In this document: piece after piece, positions 1 through 11,148 of the stretch
How the letters are laid out: each line of letters begins with the position of its first letter
How positions within the stretch are numbered: the stretch's first letter is position 1
Assembly: GCA_039707465.1 (NCBI GenBank)
Contig: CM077648.1
Coordinates: 69,335,619 to 69,399,618 of the forward strand
From: Rhabdophis nuchalis
Lineage: Eukaryota; Chordata; Lepidosauria; Squamata; Natricidae
Direction of reading: 5' to 3'
DNA length: 64,000 nt
Program-made: the position numbers and the translations under genes
Notes under the pieces: generated by a model
What the model was told of the DNA's origin: nothing
Databases searched by the model: none
What the model saw: only the letters and a program-made list of their open reading frames with translations

Positions 1-204
1 GTCAGAGATTGCCAATTCGGGATTTTCACATAGTGCTTTTTTTTTTTTTGAGCCATTTTTGCAATAACACATTTCTAATTAGATGTTTTTGAAAGTATTG
101 GTGTGTTTTATTTTTATCATCCCATAGAAATATATGCCAACTTGCTTGCAGATCATGGCCTTCTAAAGTCAAGATTATTTTATTCTTTAACTCTATCCAA
201 TTCT
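1..204 (-). pseudogene. L1 LINE ORF2 C-terminal fragment
   Basis: Minus-strand translation gives about 60 residues resembling the region after the reverse transcriptase of L1 ORF2, with key words LTLEGHDLQ and WHIFLWDDKNK. The L1 ORF2 near 38.6 kb has the matching stretch IESHDFDLGWHAYLF. The fragment has no start, is cut by the window edge on its 3' coding side, and is interrupted at about 204 by the L2 that follows. In life the ORF2 protein nicks DNA and reverse transcribes L1 RNA; this piece cannot. Family call is by motif similarity only. Confidence 0.7.
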
Positions 205-424
205 TCACCACCACATGTTTATTGGACCCGTGTCCCTCCTGGCTGGTACTGGCCTCCTGGGAGGTTACACGAGGCTGGCTCCAGGGAATTGTCAACGCTT
301 CTCTGAGTGAGGGGTTTTTGCTGGCCGCCTTGAAAGAGGCGGTGGTGAGGCCCCTTCTCAGAAGTCATCTCTGGATCCGGCTGTTCTGGTCAACTATCGT
401 CCTGTCTCCAACCTTCGGTTCATT

Positions 425-1723
425 GTGAAGGTTGTTGAGAGTGTGGTGGCGCGACAGCTCCCTCAGCACCTGGATGAAGCTGTCTATCTGGACTCACGCC
501 AGTCCAGCTTCCGGCCCGGGCACAGCACAGAGACGGCATTGGTCGCGTTGGTTGATAATCTCTGGAGGGCTCGGGATAGGGGCTGTTCCTCTATTCTGGT
601 CCTATTAGATCTCTCAGCAGCTTTTGATACCATCGACCATGGTATCATGCTGCACCGGTTGGAGGGGTTAGGGATGGGGGGCACCATTCTACAGTGGTTC
701 TCCTCCTATCTCTCTGATCGGATGCAGTTTGGGTTGGCAGGGAGGCAGAGGTCAACTTCAAGGCACCTCACTTGTGGGGTTCCACAGGGGTCGGTCCTCT
801 CACCCCTCCTGTTCAACATCTATGTGAAGCCGTTGGGTGAGATCATCGGTGGTTTTGGAGTAGAGTTCCATCAGTACGCTGATGATACTCAGCTGTACAT
901 CTCCACCCCGGACCACCCCAAGAATGCCGTGGAAGTGATGTTCCGATGTCTGGAGGCCGTGCGAGTCTGGATGGGGAGGAACAGGCTTTGACTCAACCCA
1001 TCCAAGACCGAATGGCTGTGGCTTCCGGAGTCACAGTATAGCCAGTTGACGCCATCTCTGGCTATTGGGGGCGAGTCACTGGCCCCCACAGAGAAGGCTC
1101 GCAACTTGGGTGTCCTCCTGGACTCTCAGCTGTCTTTAGAAGAGCACATGATGGCCGTGGCCAGGGGGGCCTTTTATCAGGTTCGCCTGATATGGCAATT
1201 GCATCCCTTTCTGGATTGTGACGCCTTATGCACTGTCACTCAAGCCCTCATCACCTCCCGCCTGGACTACTGTAACACTCTATACATGGGGCTTCCCTTG
1301 AGGTGCACCTGGAGGCTCCAGTTAGTTCATAATGCAGCTGCACGGGGGATTTTGGGAGCATCTAGACGCTCCCATGTGACACCTCTCCTGTGTGAGCTGC
1401 ACTGGCTGCCTGTGGCCTTCTGGGTGTGCTTCAAGATTCTAGTGACCACCTTAAAGCGCTCCATGGCAAGGGACCTGCTTACCTGCAAGACCGCCTCCTG
1501 CTGCCAAATACATCCCACCGACCAGTTCGCTCCCACAGAGGGCCTCCTCAGGGTGCCGTCGGCCAGACAATGTCGGCTGGCGACCCCCAGGGGGAGAGCC
1601 TTCTCTGTGGCAGCTCCTGCCCTCTGGAATGACCTCCCCCCTGAATTACGCATGATCACAGACCTACGTCTCTTCCGTCGGGCCCTGAAGACACATCTAT
1701 TTTGTGCAGCCGGCCTGTCATAG
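425..1723 (+). pseudogene. L2 reverse transcriptase and C-terminal domain
   Basis: Two adjacent frames (425-991 and 1046-1723) together give RT fingers and palm plus the C-terminal region. Visible motifs are [29 protein letters not shown] (first catalytic Asp), GVPQGSVLSPLLFNIY, and YADDTQLY (catalytic YADD). The C-terminal part contains SRLDYCNTLYMGLPL and ALWNDLPPELR, typical of L2/CR1-group ORF2. An in-frame TGA at 989-991 replaces a codon in the NKLKLNPSK-type segment. The endonuclease half is missing, so this is a dead copy. Confidence 0.85.
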
Positions 1724-1878
1724 TCTTTTAATTGGGTTTTAGCATTGGGTGTTATAATTAAGAGGCCAATCTATTTAATATTTATTAATCTGCTATCTTA
1801 ACTTTTGTATTTCTTCTTTTTATTGTGGCTGTTCACTGCCCTGAGTCCCAAGAGGGAGAAGGGTGGTATCTAAATTAA

Positions 1879-1902
1879 AACAAACAAACAAACAAACAAA
1901 CA
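1879..1902 (+). repeat. (CAAA)n tail of L2 copy 1
   Basis: About six tandem CAAA units directly end the L2 3' UTR. Other L2 copies in this window end in AAAT or ATT units, so tails differ between copies. Confidence 0.85.
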
Positions 1903-2147
1903 ACATTCTCCAACTGCCAGTCTCTCTCAGGGGCTTGGGTCAGAGGCCGATAACATATGCCTACTGTTAGACCATTCTTTTGGCCTGATAGTCTTACCCA
2001 CAGAGTTTCTAGTGGTGACTCTAAATCACCTCGATATGCCAATTCATATGACTTTATCTCTTCTTTGACATACAAGGCTACACCACCTCTCGTTTGCCCC
2101 TTCCTGTCCTTCCTGTACAGTTTGTAGCCTGGGATGACTGTATCCAA
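1903..2147 (-). pseudogene. CR1 LINE endonuclease-domain fragment
   Basis: The minus-strand frame reads GYKLYRKDRKG, GGVALYVKEEI, LWVRLSG and VGICYRP, which matches the middle of the APE-type endonuclease of CR1 ORF2. Only about 80 residues remain. It is bounded on the left by the L2 copy 1 tail and on the right by the LTR of gypsy A at 2152. The rest of the endonuclease is not seen beyond the other end of gypsy A, so the locus was rearranged or the gypsy right end is lost. Confidence 0.75.
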
Positions 2148-2443
2148 TTGGTGTCAGACCTGCTTCCATCATAAATCAGGAAAGACCACGCTTAAGCTCA
2201 TTTGGAAAGTTTAAGGTTACTTTTACTGAATATGATAAGAGAGGTGGGAGAAGCACAAACTCAGGGGCTTTTTATCAAAAATTTTAATCCGGATTTTAGG
2301 GGGGTCGAGGGGGGGGAGGGTTTATTCAGTTAGAGGGGGGTCAAGGTACAGGGCCGGCTGGTGGATCTAGGGAAAAGGACAGGTCCATTAAGGAGGGGGG
2401 AGTAGGGGTCATTCCTAGGGAGGGTTTTCCCATTCGATCGGTC

Positions 2444-3250
2444 TTGGGGAGGGGCAGGGGCGGCGGGAGACAGGGTGTACATCGTGTGTTGGGGGATCAT
2501 GGCCACTGCCTACAAGCGGTCACCCGCACCAACCCCCTGCGCTCCCCTCGGGGGCTAGGCGGTCAGGGATTACAGAGCCAGGGCCCCAGGCTGATGTTCT
2601 GCAACGCCAGGACCGTGGTGAATAAAGCCCCCCTCATAAATGACCTTGTGTCAGAGGGGGACCCGGACCTGGTGGGAATTACGGAGACCTGGTTGGGCCT
2701 CAAGGGGGGTCTACCCCTTGTGGATATGTGCCCACCAGGCTACCGTGCATTCCATCAGCCTCGGGCCCTAGGCAGGGGTGGAGGGGTGGCGGTTATTGTT
2801 AAGGAAGGTCTTGAGCCGAAGGAGACCACTGTGCTACAGACTACCAGCTGTGAGTCCCTCTATGTGAAGTGGGGCCTAGGGAGGCAGTTGGGCTTGCTGA
2901 TTGTATACCTGGCTCCCCGCTATGTAACAGCAGCCCTGCCCGAGCTCCTCGAGGTGATCGCCGAGATGACGGTTGAATCCCCCAGACTATTAGTCATGGG
3001 GGACTTTAACCTGCCATCGATAGGCGAAGCATCTGAGTTGGTTTGGGAGTTCATGGCCTCCATGACAGCCATGGACCTGACCCAAGTAGTTCAGGGCCCC
3101 ACGCACATTGGAGGACACACGCTGGATCTTATCTTTGTCTCTGGCCAGTGGAGAAGTGATCTTGGAAGCGGGGACGTAGTCATCTCACCCTTGTCATGGA
3201 GAGATCACTCCCTCCTTCGGCTCGACTTTCCAATCGCCACACCCCACTGA
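2444..3250 (+). pseudogene. L2 ORF2 endonuclease domain
   Basis: An APE-like endonuclease of about 240 residues that would nick target DNA for L2 insertion. Motifs seen in order are MFCNARTVVNKAPL, DLVGITETWL (the catalytic Glu region), GYRAFHQPRALGRGGGVAVIV, VMGDFNLPS (the GDFN motif) and SWRDHSLLRLDF (the [S/T]DH-type C-terminal motif, here RDH). A TGA at 3250 ends it just after the endonuclease. The ATG at 2444 is in the G-rich leader; the true start may lie further in. Confidence 0.75.
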
Positions 3251-3390
3251 GGGGAGGCAGAACCGGAGACACCTAGATGGTTCCGCCCCAGGCGCCTGAT
3301 GGACCCAGAAAGGTTCCAGAGGGAGCTTGGGCCAATACCTGTATCCCTGCCCCCGCGACTTGACTGAGGACCTAGTGGCCGCATGGTATA

Positions 3391-4590
3391 GTGCGGTATT
3401 GTGAGTATTGTGCCACCCTCATCGCATCCGCAGAGAACTGCCCTGCTGCCCTGTTTGGGGTGACCCACTACCTCCTTCATCAGAGGCTGCGGGAAGCCCC
3501 CTTGCAGGGCCGTGCAGAGGAATTTGGAGTGTATCTGCAGGATAAAATCACTCAGATTCAGAACGAGTTGCCCTCCACTACAAGTGCTCCAGCCGGACTG
3601 TCCAAGGCTGGTCTTGAGACAACATCTTGGGAGGAGTTTGACATTGTCACTACCGAGGATATGGACACGTTGTCAAGGAGACTTAGGGCCACCACATGTA
3701 TATTGGACCCGTGTCCCTCCTGGCTTGTACTGGCATCCTGGGAGGTTACACGAGGCTGGCTCCAGGATATTGTGAATGTATCCTTGAGTGAGGGGTACTT
3801 ACCTATCACCTTGAAAGAGGCGGTGGTGAGACCTCTCCTCAAGAAGCCTTCCCTGGACCCAGCATTATTGGAAAATTATCGTCTGGTCTCCAACCTTCAC
3901 TTTTTAGCGAAGGTTGTAGAGAGTGTGGTGGCTCAACAGTTTCCTCATCACCTGGAGGAAATTGATTATCTAGACCCACGCCAGTCCGGCTTCCGGCCCG
4001 GTCACAGTACCGAGACGGCATTGGTCGCATTGGTGAATGATCTCTGGAGAGTGCGGGATAGAGGTTATTCCTCTATCCTAGTCCTATTAGACCTCTCGGC
4101 AGCTTTTGATACCATCGACCATGGTATCCTATTGCACTGACTGGGGGGGTTGGGGGTGAGAGGCACCGTTCTACGGTGGTTCTCGTCCTACCTCTCTGGT
4201 CGGTCACAATGTGTGTTGGCAGGAGGGCAGAGGTCGACGTCGAGGCCCCTCACATGTGGGGTTCCCCAGGGGTTGGTCCTCTCGCCTCTACTGTTCAACA
4301 CCTATATGAAGCCGCTGGGCGAGATCATCCGTGGTTTTGGGGTGGAATACCATCTGTACGCTGATGATACTCAGTTGTACATATCCACCCCAAACCACCC
4401 CAACGATGCTGTCGAGGTGCTGTCCCGGTGTCTGGAGGCAGTACGGGTTTGGATGGGTAGTAACAAACTCAAGCTCAACCCGTCCAAGACTGAGTGGCTG
4501 TGGTTTCCGGCGGCCTGGTTCAGCCAGGTAAGTCCAACACTGGCCATTGGGGGCGAAACACTGGCCCCCGTGGAGAGGGCGCGCTATTAG
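3391..4590 (+). pseudogene. L2 ORF2 reverse transcriptase, broken
   Basis: Two frames (3391-4140, 4150-4590) cover the linker and RT. Motifs are [48 protein letters not shown] and YADDTQLY. An in-frame TGA at 4138-4140 lies after the HGILLH motif, and a stop in the segment ARY* follows 4590. The C-terminal region continues to about 5210 but is full of stops. The join with the endonuclease at about 3390 is a deletion. Confidence 0.8.
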
Positions 4591-5712
4591 GATGTCCTCC
4601 TGGATTCTCGGCTGTCCCTGGATGATCATGTGACAGCCGTGGCCAGGGGGGCATTTTATCAGGTACGCTTGATTCGCCAATTGCGCCCCTTACTGGACCG
4701 GGCTGCCCTTCGCACAGTCACTCAAGCACTCGTGACGTCCCGGCTGGACTACTGCAACACTGTCTACATGGGGCTTCCCTTGAGGTGCACTTGAAGGTTG
4801 CAGTTAGTTCAGAATGCAGCCGCGCAGGTGATTATGGGAGCCACAAGGCAATCCCACGTAACACCACTCCTGCGCCAGCTGCACTGGCTACCTGTGACCT
4901 TTTGGGTGCGCTTCAAGGTGTTGACGACCATCTTTAAAGTGCTCCATGGCTCGGGGCCTAGCTACATATGAGACCACCTTCTGCCCCATACATCCCTTTG
5001 ACCGATCCGCTCCCATAGAGAGGGTCTTCTCCGGGTGCCGTCGGCCGGACAATGCTGGCTAGCGACACCCAGGGGAAGAGCCTTCTCTGTGGCGGGCCCT
5101 ACCCTCTGGAACGACCTGCCCCCTGAACTACGTAACATATCGGACCTCCGCCTGTTCCGCCAGTGCCTTAAAATGCTTCTGTTCCAACAAGCTTTGTTTT
5201 AAATTGTTTTAAATTGCCTGTGCACCCCCTGGGTCCGTTTTTAGGAGAAGGGCGGGGTATAAATTGGATTAATAAAATAAATAAATAAATAAATACTGCA
5301 GCAAAAGTCAAGCAAGGAATGAAACATTTGGGCACGTAAGATACGTAGAAAAGCATAACCCAGCCCTTAGCCCCTTGACCTCAGTATATTGTCCAATGCA
5401 GAGCTGGTTCACAACATCAGGTGTACTTCCTGCTCAGGTGCATCATCACAGTGGAATGCAAGACCGTTAGTTTTGGTGATAACTGACTGAGGCCACATCT
5501 CTCTCCAGCTCACTTAGTATTCAGGCAGGCCCCCCCCCCCGTTTCAAAATGACAGCTGAAGCAAGCAAAAAGCGGAGGCTGACATCCGGCCCTCCTCCAG
5601 AAAACGGACGTCAGTCCTGCAATAAAACACAAACAATACAAAAACACCGAGAGGGACAGAGACAACCACAAAACAGAGACACAAAAGAACAACAGCGGTT
5701 AAGGTTTGTCAG

Positions 5713-6519
5713 GATATTTCACATAAAAATTCTTCAGTATCTTAGGGACCCGAATGTGGCGTTTATCCACCCACTCGGTATGGGACGGAGGGAAATCCTT
5801 CCAAGACACTAGGTATTGCACTTTATTTCTCCAGACTCTAGAGTCCAAAATGTCCCGTACTTCGTAATGGGGTTCACCAGCTCCAATAAAAGCGGTGGGG
5901 GGTCAGATTGCTGTCGATGAAGATAAGATGTGTGTTCAGGTTTCAATAGATGGACCTGGAAAATCGGGTAAAGTCGACGATAGGTTTTTGGCAAATCCAG
6001 TTTGACTGACACGGAACTAATGATCTTAACAATGGGGAAAGGTCCAACATATTTCAGACCCAGTTTTTTACATTTTTGAGGGCTCTCCAAAAATCTGGTA
6101 GAAAGATAAACACAATCACCAACTTTATAATCTGGAGGGGCAATTCGTTTTTTATCAGCATACAATTTATGAAATTGGTGAGCATCATCCAGCGTCTTCC
6201 GTGCCACAGGCCAAAATGACGCCATCTTACTACTCCAATCTAAGAGTGAGAGAACGGTAGGAGACTCATGAGGCAACTTGGGAATAGGCACAAAGTCTTG
6301 ACCATAAATCACTTTGAAGGGAGTCATACCGGTGCTGCTATGAATGGAATTGTTATATGCCACCTCAGCATGGATTAACAGGTCGGCCCAATCATCTTGT
6401 TGGTAATTAATGAAACACCGCAGATATTGCTCCAGAACGGAATTTGCCCTCTCACAAGGTCCGTTCGTCTGAGGGTGGTGGGAGGAGCTTAACCCCTGGG
6501 AGGAGCCAATCATCTTCAA
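5713..6519 (-). pseudogene. Gypsy A integrase C-terminus and chromodomain
   Basis: The minus-strand frame from 6519 starts inside the integrase core (SSHHPQTNGPCERANSVLEQYLRC, carrying the catalytic Glu). It continues through the C-terminal GPY/F-type segment (KYVGPFPIVKI) and VHLLKP. A frameshift at about 5830 moves the chromodomain to another frame. That domain reads YLVSWKDFPPS and EWVDKRHI down to about 5717. A chromodomain directs chromovirus integration to particular chromatin marks. The shift shows the copy is dead. Confidence 0.8.
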
Positions 6520-6620
6520 GAATTCCTTCCAAAATCAAGAAGTGAACTGAACTCCTCTATCAGAAATAATACGTCGAGGAACTCCATGTAGCTGATAAAT
6601 GTGATTCAGGAACAATTTTG

Positions 6621-7394
6621 CTAGGGCCTTAGCCGATGGGATTCCTGAGCACGAAACAAAATGAACTTCAAAAATAGATCAGTAACTACCCATATGACAG
6701 TGAAACCACGGCTATTTGGAAGATCCACAATGAAGTCCATAGATATCTCCTTCCAAGGAGACTCCAGCCGTGCTACAGATTGGAGGAGACCTTGAGGTTT
6801 GTCAGGGGGGCATTTACATGCAGCACAAACTGGGCAACCAGCAATGTAAGACTCAATATCTTTCTTCATACAAGGCCACCAGAATTGACGCTTAAGTAAA
6901 TGTAGGGTCTTTACGAACCCCAAATGACCAGCCAAACGAGAATCATGTGCCCTCTGGAGCACAAAAGTATGGAGCTTAGCAGGGATGTAAAGTTTAGAAC
7001 CCACCCAAGGTAAGTCATCCCGCAATGTACAGTCACCACAATGAGCAGCAAACCAATCATCAGCCTGAAGTTCTTCCTTAATTCTAGAGATCAATTCGGG
7101 TGGGGTTTCTGTCGGCAGAGTTGAATGGCTGCGAGTGGTAACTGGAGCAGCTAAGTTACACACCGGAATAACAGGTTGGACAACAGTAAGTTTAGAACTG
7201 TTGTATTGAGGAAGGCGTGACAAGGCGTCAGCCATAAAGTTTCGTCCTCCAGGAATATATTTCATGGAAAAATTAAATCGACTGAAATATTGAGACCAAC
7301 GGACTTGTTTAGGAGAAAGTTTGTGAAGTGTCCGTAGAGATTCCAGGTTCTTGTGATCAGTCCATACTTCGAACGGGTGAGAAGCTCCCTCCAA
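6621..7394 (-). pseudogene. Gypsy A RNase H end and integrase N-terminus
   Basis: The frame opens with PFEVWTDHKNLESL, the end of the RNase H domain, followed by LPQY. The integrase zinc-binding region then shows the HDSRLAGHLGFVKTLHLL (His pair) and CPVCAAC (Cys pair) motifs. MDFIVDLP begins the catalytic core with the first Asp. The frame is lost near 6621, where SDRG-type sequence continues in another frame. It joins the 5809-6519 frame through a short degenerate stretch. Confidence 0.8.
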
Positions 7395-7400
7395 GAAATG

Positions 7401-8048
7401 TCACCAAGTCATAAGGGCCCAGCGAACTGCAAAAGCTTCTTTCTCCCAAATAGCCCATCTTCTTTCAGTATCTGAGAGCTTACGAGAGGTATAAGTGCAA
7501 GGTTGTAACTCCCCATTGGAGTTGTATTGTAGTAGAACAGCTCCAACCGCCACATCGCTGGCATCAGCCTGTATGACAAAAGGCACATCCATGTCAGGGT
7601 GTTTTAAAATAGGTTCCGCTGCAAACAAGCGTTTAAGTTTTTCGAAGGCAGCTTGGCATTCCATAGACCAGTTCAGGGGTCTACTAGGCTGTGGTTTTTC
7701 TTCACCCTTTGTTTTTAGTAGGTTCATAATTGGCAGAGCAATACTTGCAAAAGAGGGGATAAATTGGCAGTAAAAGTTTGCAAAACCCAAGAAACTTTGC
7801 AATTGTTTACGGGTGCGAGGTGGGGCCCACTCAGTCACTGCTTTTAATTTAGCAGGATCCATCTCAATACCCCCTGACAAAATCCGATATCCTAGATAGT
7901 CGATCTTGCTTTGATGAAAGTCACACTTTGAAAGTTTAGCATATAGTTCCGCCACCCTCAGTTTGCGCAAAACAGAATGGACAAGCTTTACATGTTCTTC
8001 ACGTGTTTCCGTGTAAATAAAGATATCATCAAGATATACGATAACGCC
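7401..8048 (-). pseudogene. Gypsy A reverse transcriptase palm/thumb and RNase H
   Basis: Gypsy sequence starts at the L1 junction (8048) with GVIVYLDDIFIYTET, so the catalytic YLDD is present on this side. Then come YAKLSKCDFH, LGYRILSGGIEMDPAKL, LQSFLGFANFYCQFIPSF and the RNase H segment ADASDVAVGAVLLQ and ERRWAIWEKEAFAVRWAL. Bases 8031-8048 are the left copy of the 18-bp target-site duplication. The frame ends at a TGA at 7401. Confidence 0.85.
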
Positions 8049-8936
8049 GACTTCCGCTTCCGCCCTCCAACGGCGACGGATGGGTATCTGACTCGTCCGC
8101 CGCTTTGTCCTTTTTTCTGCCCCCCGACGGGGGTGAGACGCCCCACCCTGGGGGTCTTCCGTAGGGTTGGCTTGCTGGGGTCGTTCTCTTCCCATGGCGG
8201 TGGGAAAGCGACCCTTGTCTTCAGCCTAGGTGAAGAAAGGCTGGCTGCGGGGGGGAGACGCCTATCTCCGCCTTCGCCAATGGAGATCGGAACTGTTTTT
8301 TCATTGTGAAGAGAACCGGACGTTCAGGTCGAAAGGCTCTCCCGAGGCTCGGCTGCAAGGCGAAGAGTGAGTGTATTTCTATTTGCTATTTCTCTCCGAT
8401 GGCAGCGCTGGACTAAAAAGCTTGGAGGGGGGTGTTTTTTTTGTTAAAACCCCCCTCGGATTTAAAGCGGCGCTTTGAAATGGCTCCTCGTTCCGAGGAA
8501 CGGGTTTTTTTTCTATGCGCTTTGCCTGGAACTTAGTGAAAGCGAGTGAAAGTGACTTGCAGCTTGCAACAATGTTTCTAAGTTCGATTGGCTTGCTACA
8601 ATTTTTTTTTCTTTGTTACTCTCTCCGGCTGGCTCCCAGTTTGGGCGGTGGAAGATGGCTTCTCTCTGCTACTGAATGACTATTGTATTTATGGAAAATT
8701 ACCAGCATCTCCTTGTGATTTGGACTTCCTCTTGCTATCAATGAAGAATTTTTTTGGATTAATTGATTCCTTGTCTGGAGTGCCTTTTTTACTATAACTA
8801 TTGATTTGGAAAAGTGTTTCTCTTCTGGTTTCTGAACTTTTTTACAACCCTGATTTGAAACTTTTACCTCCTGGTTTGCCTCAGCTGCCCCACCCAAAAA
8901 ACGCCATCTTAGTGACACTGACTTTAACAGCCAACC

Positions 8937-9422
8937 ATGGCACAAAAATCAGAATTGGCAGGTTTGGAACAAAGATTGTCTTCTCTGGAATCTGTTATAC
9001 AAACTTTGGTGCTTGAAATTAAGGCCCAGAGAGAAGAAAACAACAACTTTAAGAAGGAACTTTTGGAAACTCGGAAACAAATGCAGGAGAATACACAGAA
9101 GACTGAAGATTTGGAAGGGGGGCTAATTGAGGCAAAGGGAGAGCTTAAAAATGTTAACAGTGAGGTGGGGGAATTAACTGGGCATATGTCTAGGATGGAC
9201 TTCGAAAGGATGTCATATTTTTTAAGATTTCAGAATATTTCTGAAGAATCTGGTGAATGCCTGCCTGAACTCATGAGCACAATTTTAGCAGACTATTTAC
9301 ATAAACCTAAAGATGAGATCAGGGGGGACATTGACCTAGTCTACAGAATAAACTCAGCATATGCCAGGATAAATGAGGTACCCAGAGAGATACACATTAA
9401 ATTTGTTAGAAGGTTGAAGTGA
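8937..9422 (+). pseudogene. ORF1 protein of HAL1-like element 1, N-terminal part
   Basis: About 160 residues, starting MAQKSELAGLEQRL. Residues 1 to about 85 are rich in Leu, Glu and Lys with heptad spacing, a trimerising coiled coil as in L1 ORF1p. RMSYFLRFQNISEESGE opens the RNA-recognition-motif-like domain, and INSAYARINEVPREIHIKF begins the C-terminal nucleic-acid-binding domain. Reading is broken at 9415 by the ERV LTR. The rest of the protein lies at 16320-16693 in a compatible frame. Confidence 0.8.
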
Positions 9423-9838
9423 TAACTTTCACGCCGTTATCAGACGGGCCAGACCCACGGATAGGGAGGGAAGACACGACACCAGATCTTCTCTGAAATG
9501 GGATGGAACTACGCACAGACAAAAGCCTGCAAGCCCTTTTATTAACTTTATCAGAAGGCAGGGTTAAGCATAGGTTGTCATAGGTAAACAATACATAAAT
9601 CATGACCATAAAAGGAAATACACACAGTAAAGTAGGCATTCCGTGCTGTTTGTTGACAGTTTGCACGTTGTACGTAGGTAGCACGTTGCAAGAAGGTGGG
9701 AACTTTTCTCCAAGGTGTTAGGTGTCAGGGCATGACTAGTGACTTTTCATGCTAGCCTCCATGTTTGTGTCCAACCGGCCAAAACCAGTCTGCACTAACA
9801 GAAATGCTTAGCACGTGATGCAGCATCATAATGCAACA
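9415..9838 (-). repeat. 3' LTR of the ERV
   Basis: 424 bp, plus-strand reading TGAAGTGATAAC to CATAATGCAACA. On the minus strand it contains GTTAATAAAAGGG, a polyadenylation signal. A purine-rich tract (reverse complement of 9839-9850, about GCAGAGGAGA-like) adjoins it inside the element. Confidence 0.9.
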
Positions 9839-9858
9839 TCTCCTCTGTTTTTATTTTT

Positions 9859-10707
9859 TCAAAAAAGATGTTCTTCGTCACCATACAGCAGCCTGAGAGG
9901 AGGCTTGATTCGGTGTTTGGAAATTACCTCTTCCTCCTCATCGCTGCCCAAGGTTAACGGTTTCTTCTCCAGGGGATCTCCCTGGGGCTCAGGAGCATAC
10001 TTCTGTTTCCACAAAGCATTGATGTAAGCTATAGCCCGTTTCTCAGCAAACAAAGATAAGCTATTAGAAATTGCACGAGCAAGAATAGGCAAAACACAAG
10101 GTGAAACAATAGATCCTAAAGCAATCATACCAATTAAAGTTATAATCGCTTGCAAACCGGGTAATTTTTGAAACCATGAACCAAACATTTCATTTAAATT
10201 TAAACCATGCCAAGTTTGTACAGGCACATGAGCAATTTTTACCATTTTTTCTGTTATTTCCTGAATGACTTTTCCACTATCATCAATTTCAATACAGCAA
10301 TTAGTCAAATTAAATTTACCACATACTCCTCCTTCCTTTGCCAATAAGTAATCAAGAGCTAAACAATTTTGCATAATATATGTTCTAGACTTTGCACTTT
10401 CTTGGGCTAGATGCTGTAAAGCTAATACTGTTTGATTTGTAATAATTTCAATTACAGCTTGAAGACGAATTATTCTATTAATCATGTATATGGGAGTGCG
10501 ATATCCATATGTGCCATCGTCTGCCCATGTTACTGGGCCATAGACGGCAATTATGCGTTCTGGAGGCCAATCCTCGTCAGTCCAATGTCCTCTATGAATG
10601 TCTTTAGTGTAACGTCCACAAACCCAGTATAGTCCGTCTGGGGTGGACCAAGCAAAGTCATTGTTTTCTGGCAGTGTCAAGAATTTCATGTCAGCAATTT
10701 TCTCCAA
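9859..10707 (-). pseudogene. env: ERV env, transmembrane subunit
   Basis: A 282-residue frame covering the end of the surface subunit and the transmembrane (fusion) subunit. Residues 72-110 form a heptad-rich helix. Then comes an immunosuppressive-domain-like segment with [10 protein letters not shown], followed by a C-X7-CC cluster at C129, C137 and C138; seven residues rather than the usual six separate them. A hydrophobic membrane anchor lies at about 183-212 ([15 protein letters not shown] and beyond). The tail continues beyond it and ends at 9859. A covalently linked, gamma/alpha-type Env paired with class II pol is known for some retroviruses. The frame is open here but disconnected from the rest of the surface subunit. 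Confidence 0.8.
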
Positions 10708-11148
10708 AGATTTGTCTGGGGCTTTTGTGCAGTTAGCCAGTTTTGTGGAACAAGAAAGGTGATGTTAACGGGATTGCAAGTGTATCGGTAACAGTCAGCT
10801 GGTGGGGATAGTCTTGTTATGTACAACTTTCCATCTCTTTTTTTTGTTGTTGGTTTGGGATGGGGTCTGGCGGAACAGTGAGTTAGTGATTTTGATGCAA
10901 GGTGCACAATATGTGGTATCTCCAGACAGCACATTGCGTTTGGCTTTGTGAAGATGTTTATCAAAGTCCTGTTGCAGCTGCAATGGGACTGAAGGTGTTG
11001 TAAAGTCAGTATGTTGGTGTAATGCTTTGGTACCTGATGTTGTTTTGTTGATGTCTTTAGTTGAAAGTCCTTTACTGATCACGATGGTTGTCATAAGCAG
11101 CAGTTGCATCTGGAGAAGTGACAGGATCAGAAGAAGATGTATCTGCAT
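10708..11148 (-). pseudogene. env: ERV env, surface subunit N-terminal part
   Basis: A probable env start at 11148 (MQIHLLLILSLLQMQLLL) is a hydrophobic signal peptide. The reading frame continues to about 10795. It includes YCAPC, a CXXC motif of the kind that links to the TM subunit in gamma-type Env proteins. A second overlapping frame (10686-10964) carries SPPADCYRYTC and [10 protein letters not shown], so a frameshift lies around 10800-10960. The region is short for a complete surface subunit, so receptor-binding sequence is probably deleted. It overlaps the integrase end at 11072-11148, as pol and env do in betaretroviruses. Confidence 0.65.

Larger units (their letters stand above)
205..1902 (+). 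mobile_element. L2-clade LINE copy 1, 5' truncated
   Basis: This is the 3' half of an L2-clade (CR1-group) non-LTR retrotransposon. It begins abruptly inside the reverse transcriptase region at a point equivalent to about 3690 in L2 copy 2. It runs through RT and the C-terminal domain, then a short 3' UTR with the block 'gccctgagtccc', and ends in a (CAAA)n tail. Truncation at the 5' end is normal for target-primed reverse transcription. The left flank is L1 ORF2 and the right flank is CR1, so the pre-insertion locus was already a junction of two repeats. No clear target-site duplication is visible. Confidence 0.85.
2241..5295 (+). mobile_element. L2-clade LINE copy 2, nearly full length
   Basis: Inserted into the gypsy A 3' LTR. 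The 5' end (about 2241-2443) is a G-rich leader whose segment 'ttttta...attttaggggg' recurs in the 5' leaders at 31240 and 61630, which marks a genuine L2 5' end. Endonuclease, RT and C-terminal domains follow, then a 3' UTR with 'gagaagggcggggtataaat' and an (AAAT)n tail at 5271-5295. About 350 bp around 3390 is missing relative to L2 copy 3, and many stops are present. No target-site duplication longer than one base is seen. Confidence 0.85.
2152..5584 (-). repeat. 3' LTR of gypsy A, split by an L2
   Basis: The LTR is TGTCAGACCTGC at 2152 to GCGGAGGCTGACA ending at 5584, with TG...CA ends. It is in two parts, 2152-2240 and about 5296-5584, which rejoin to match the LTR at 19532 (tatgataaga then ctgcagc). 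The combined length is about 378 bp. The stretch 'ttttactgaatatg' corresponds, on the minus strand, to the region where the other LTRs here carry their AATAAA-like signal. Confidence 0.85.

Noticed and set aside
9859..10707. Open ERV env as a possible domesticated (syncytin-like) gene
   Set aside because: It lies inside a provirus with near-identical LTRs and the surface subunit is frame-broken and shortened. Openness is explained by youth.
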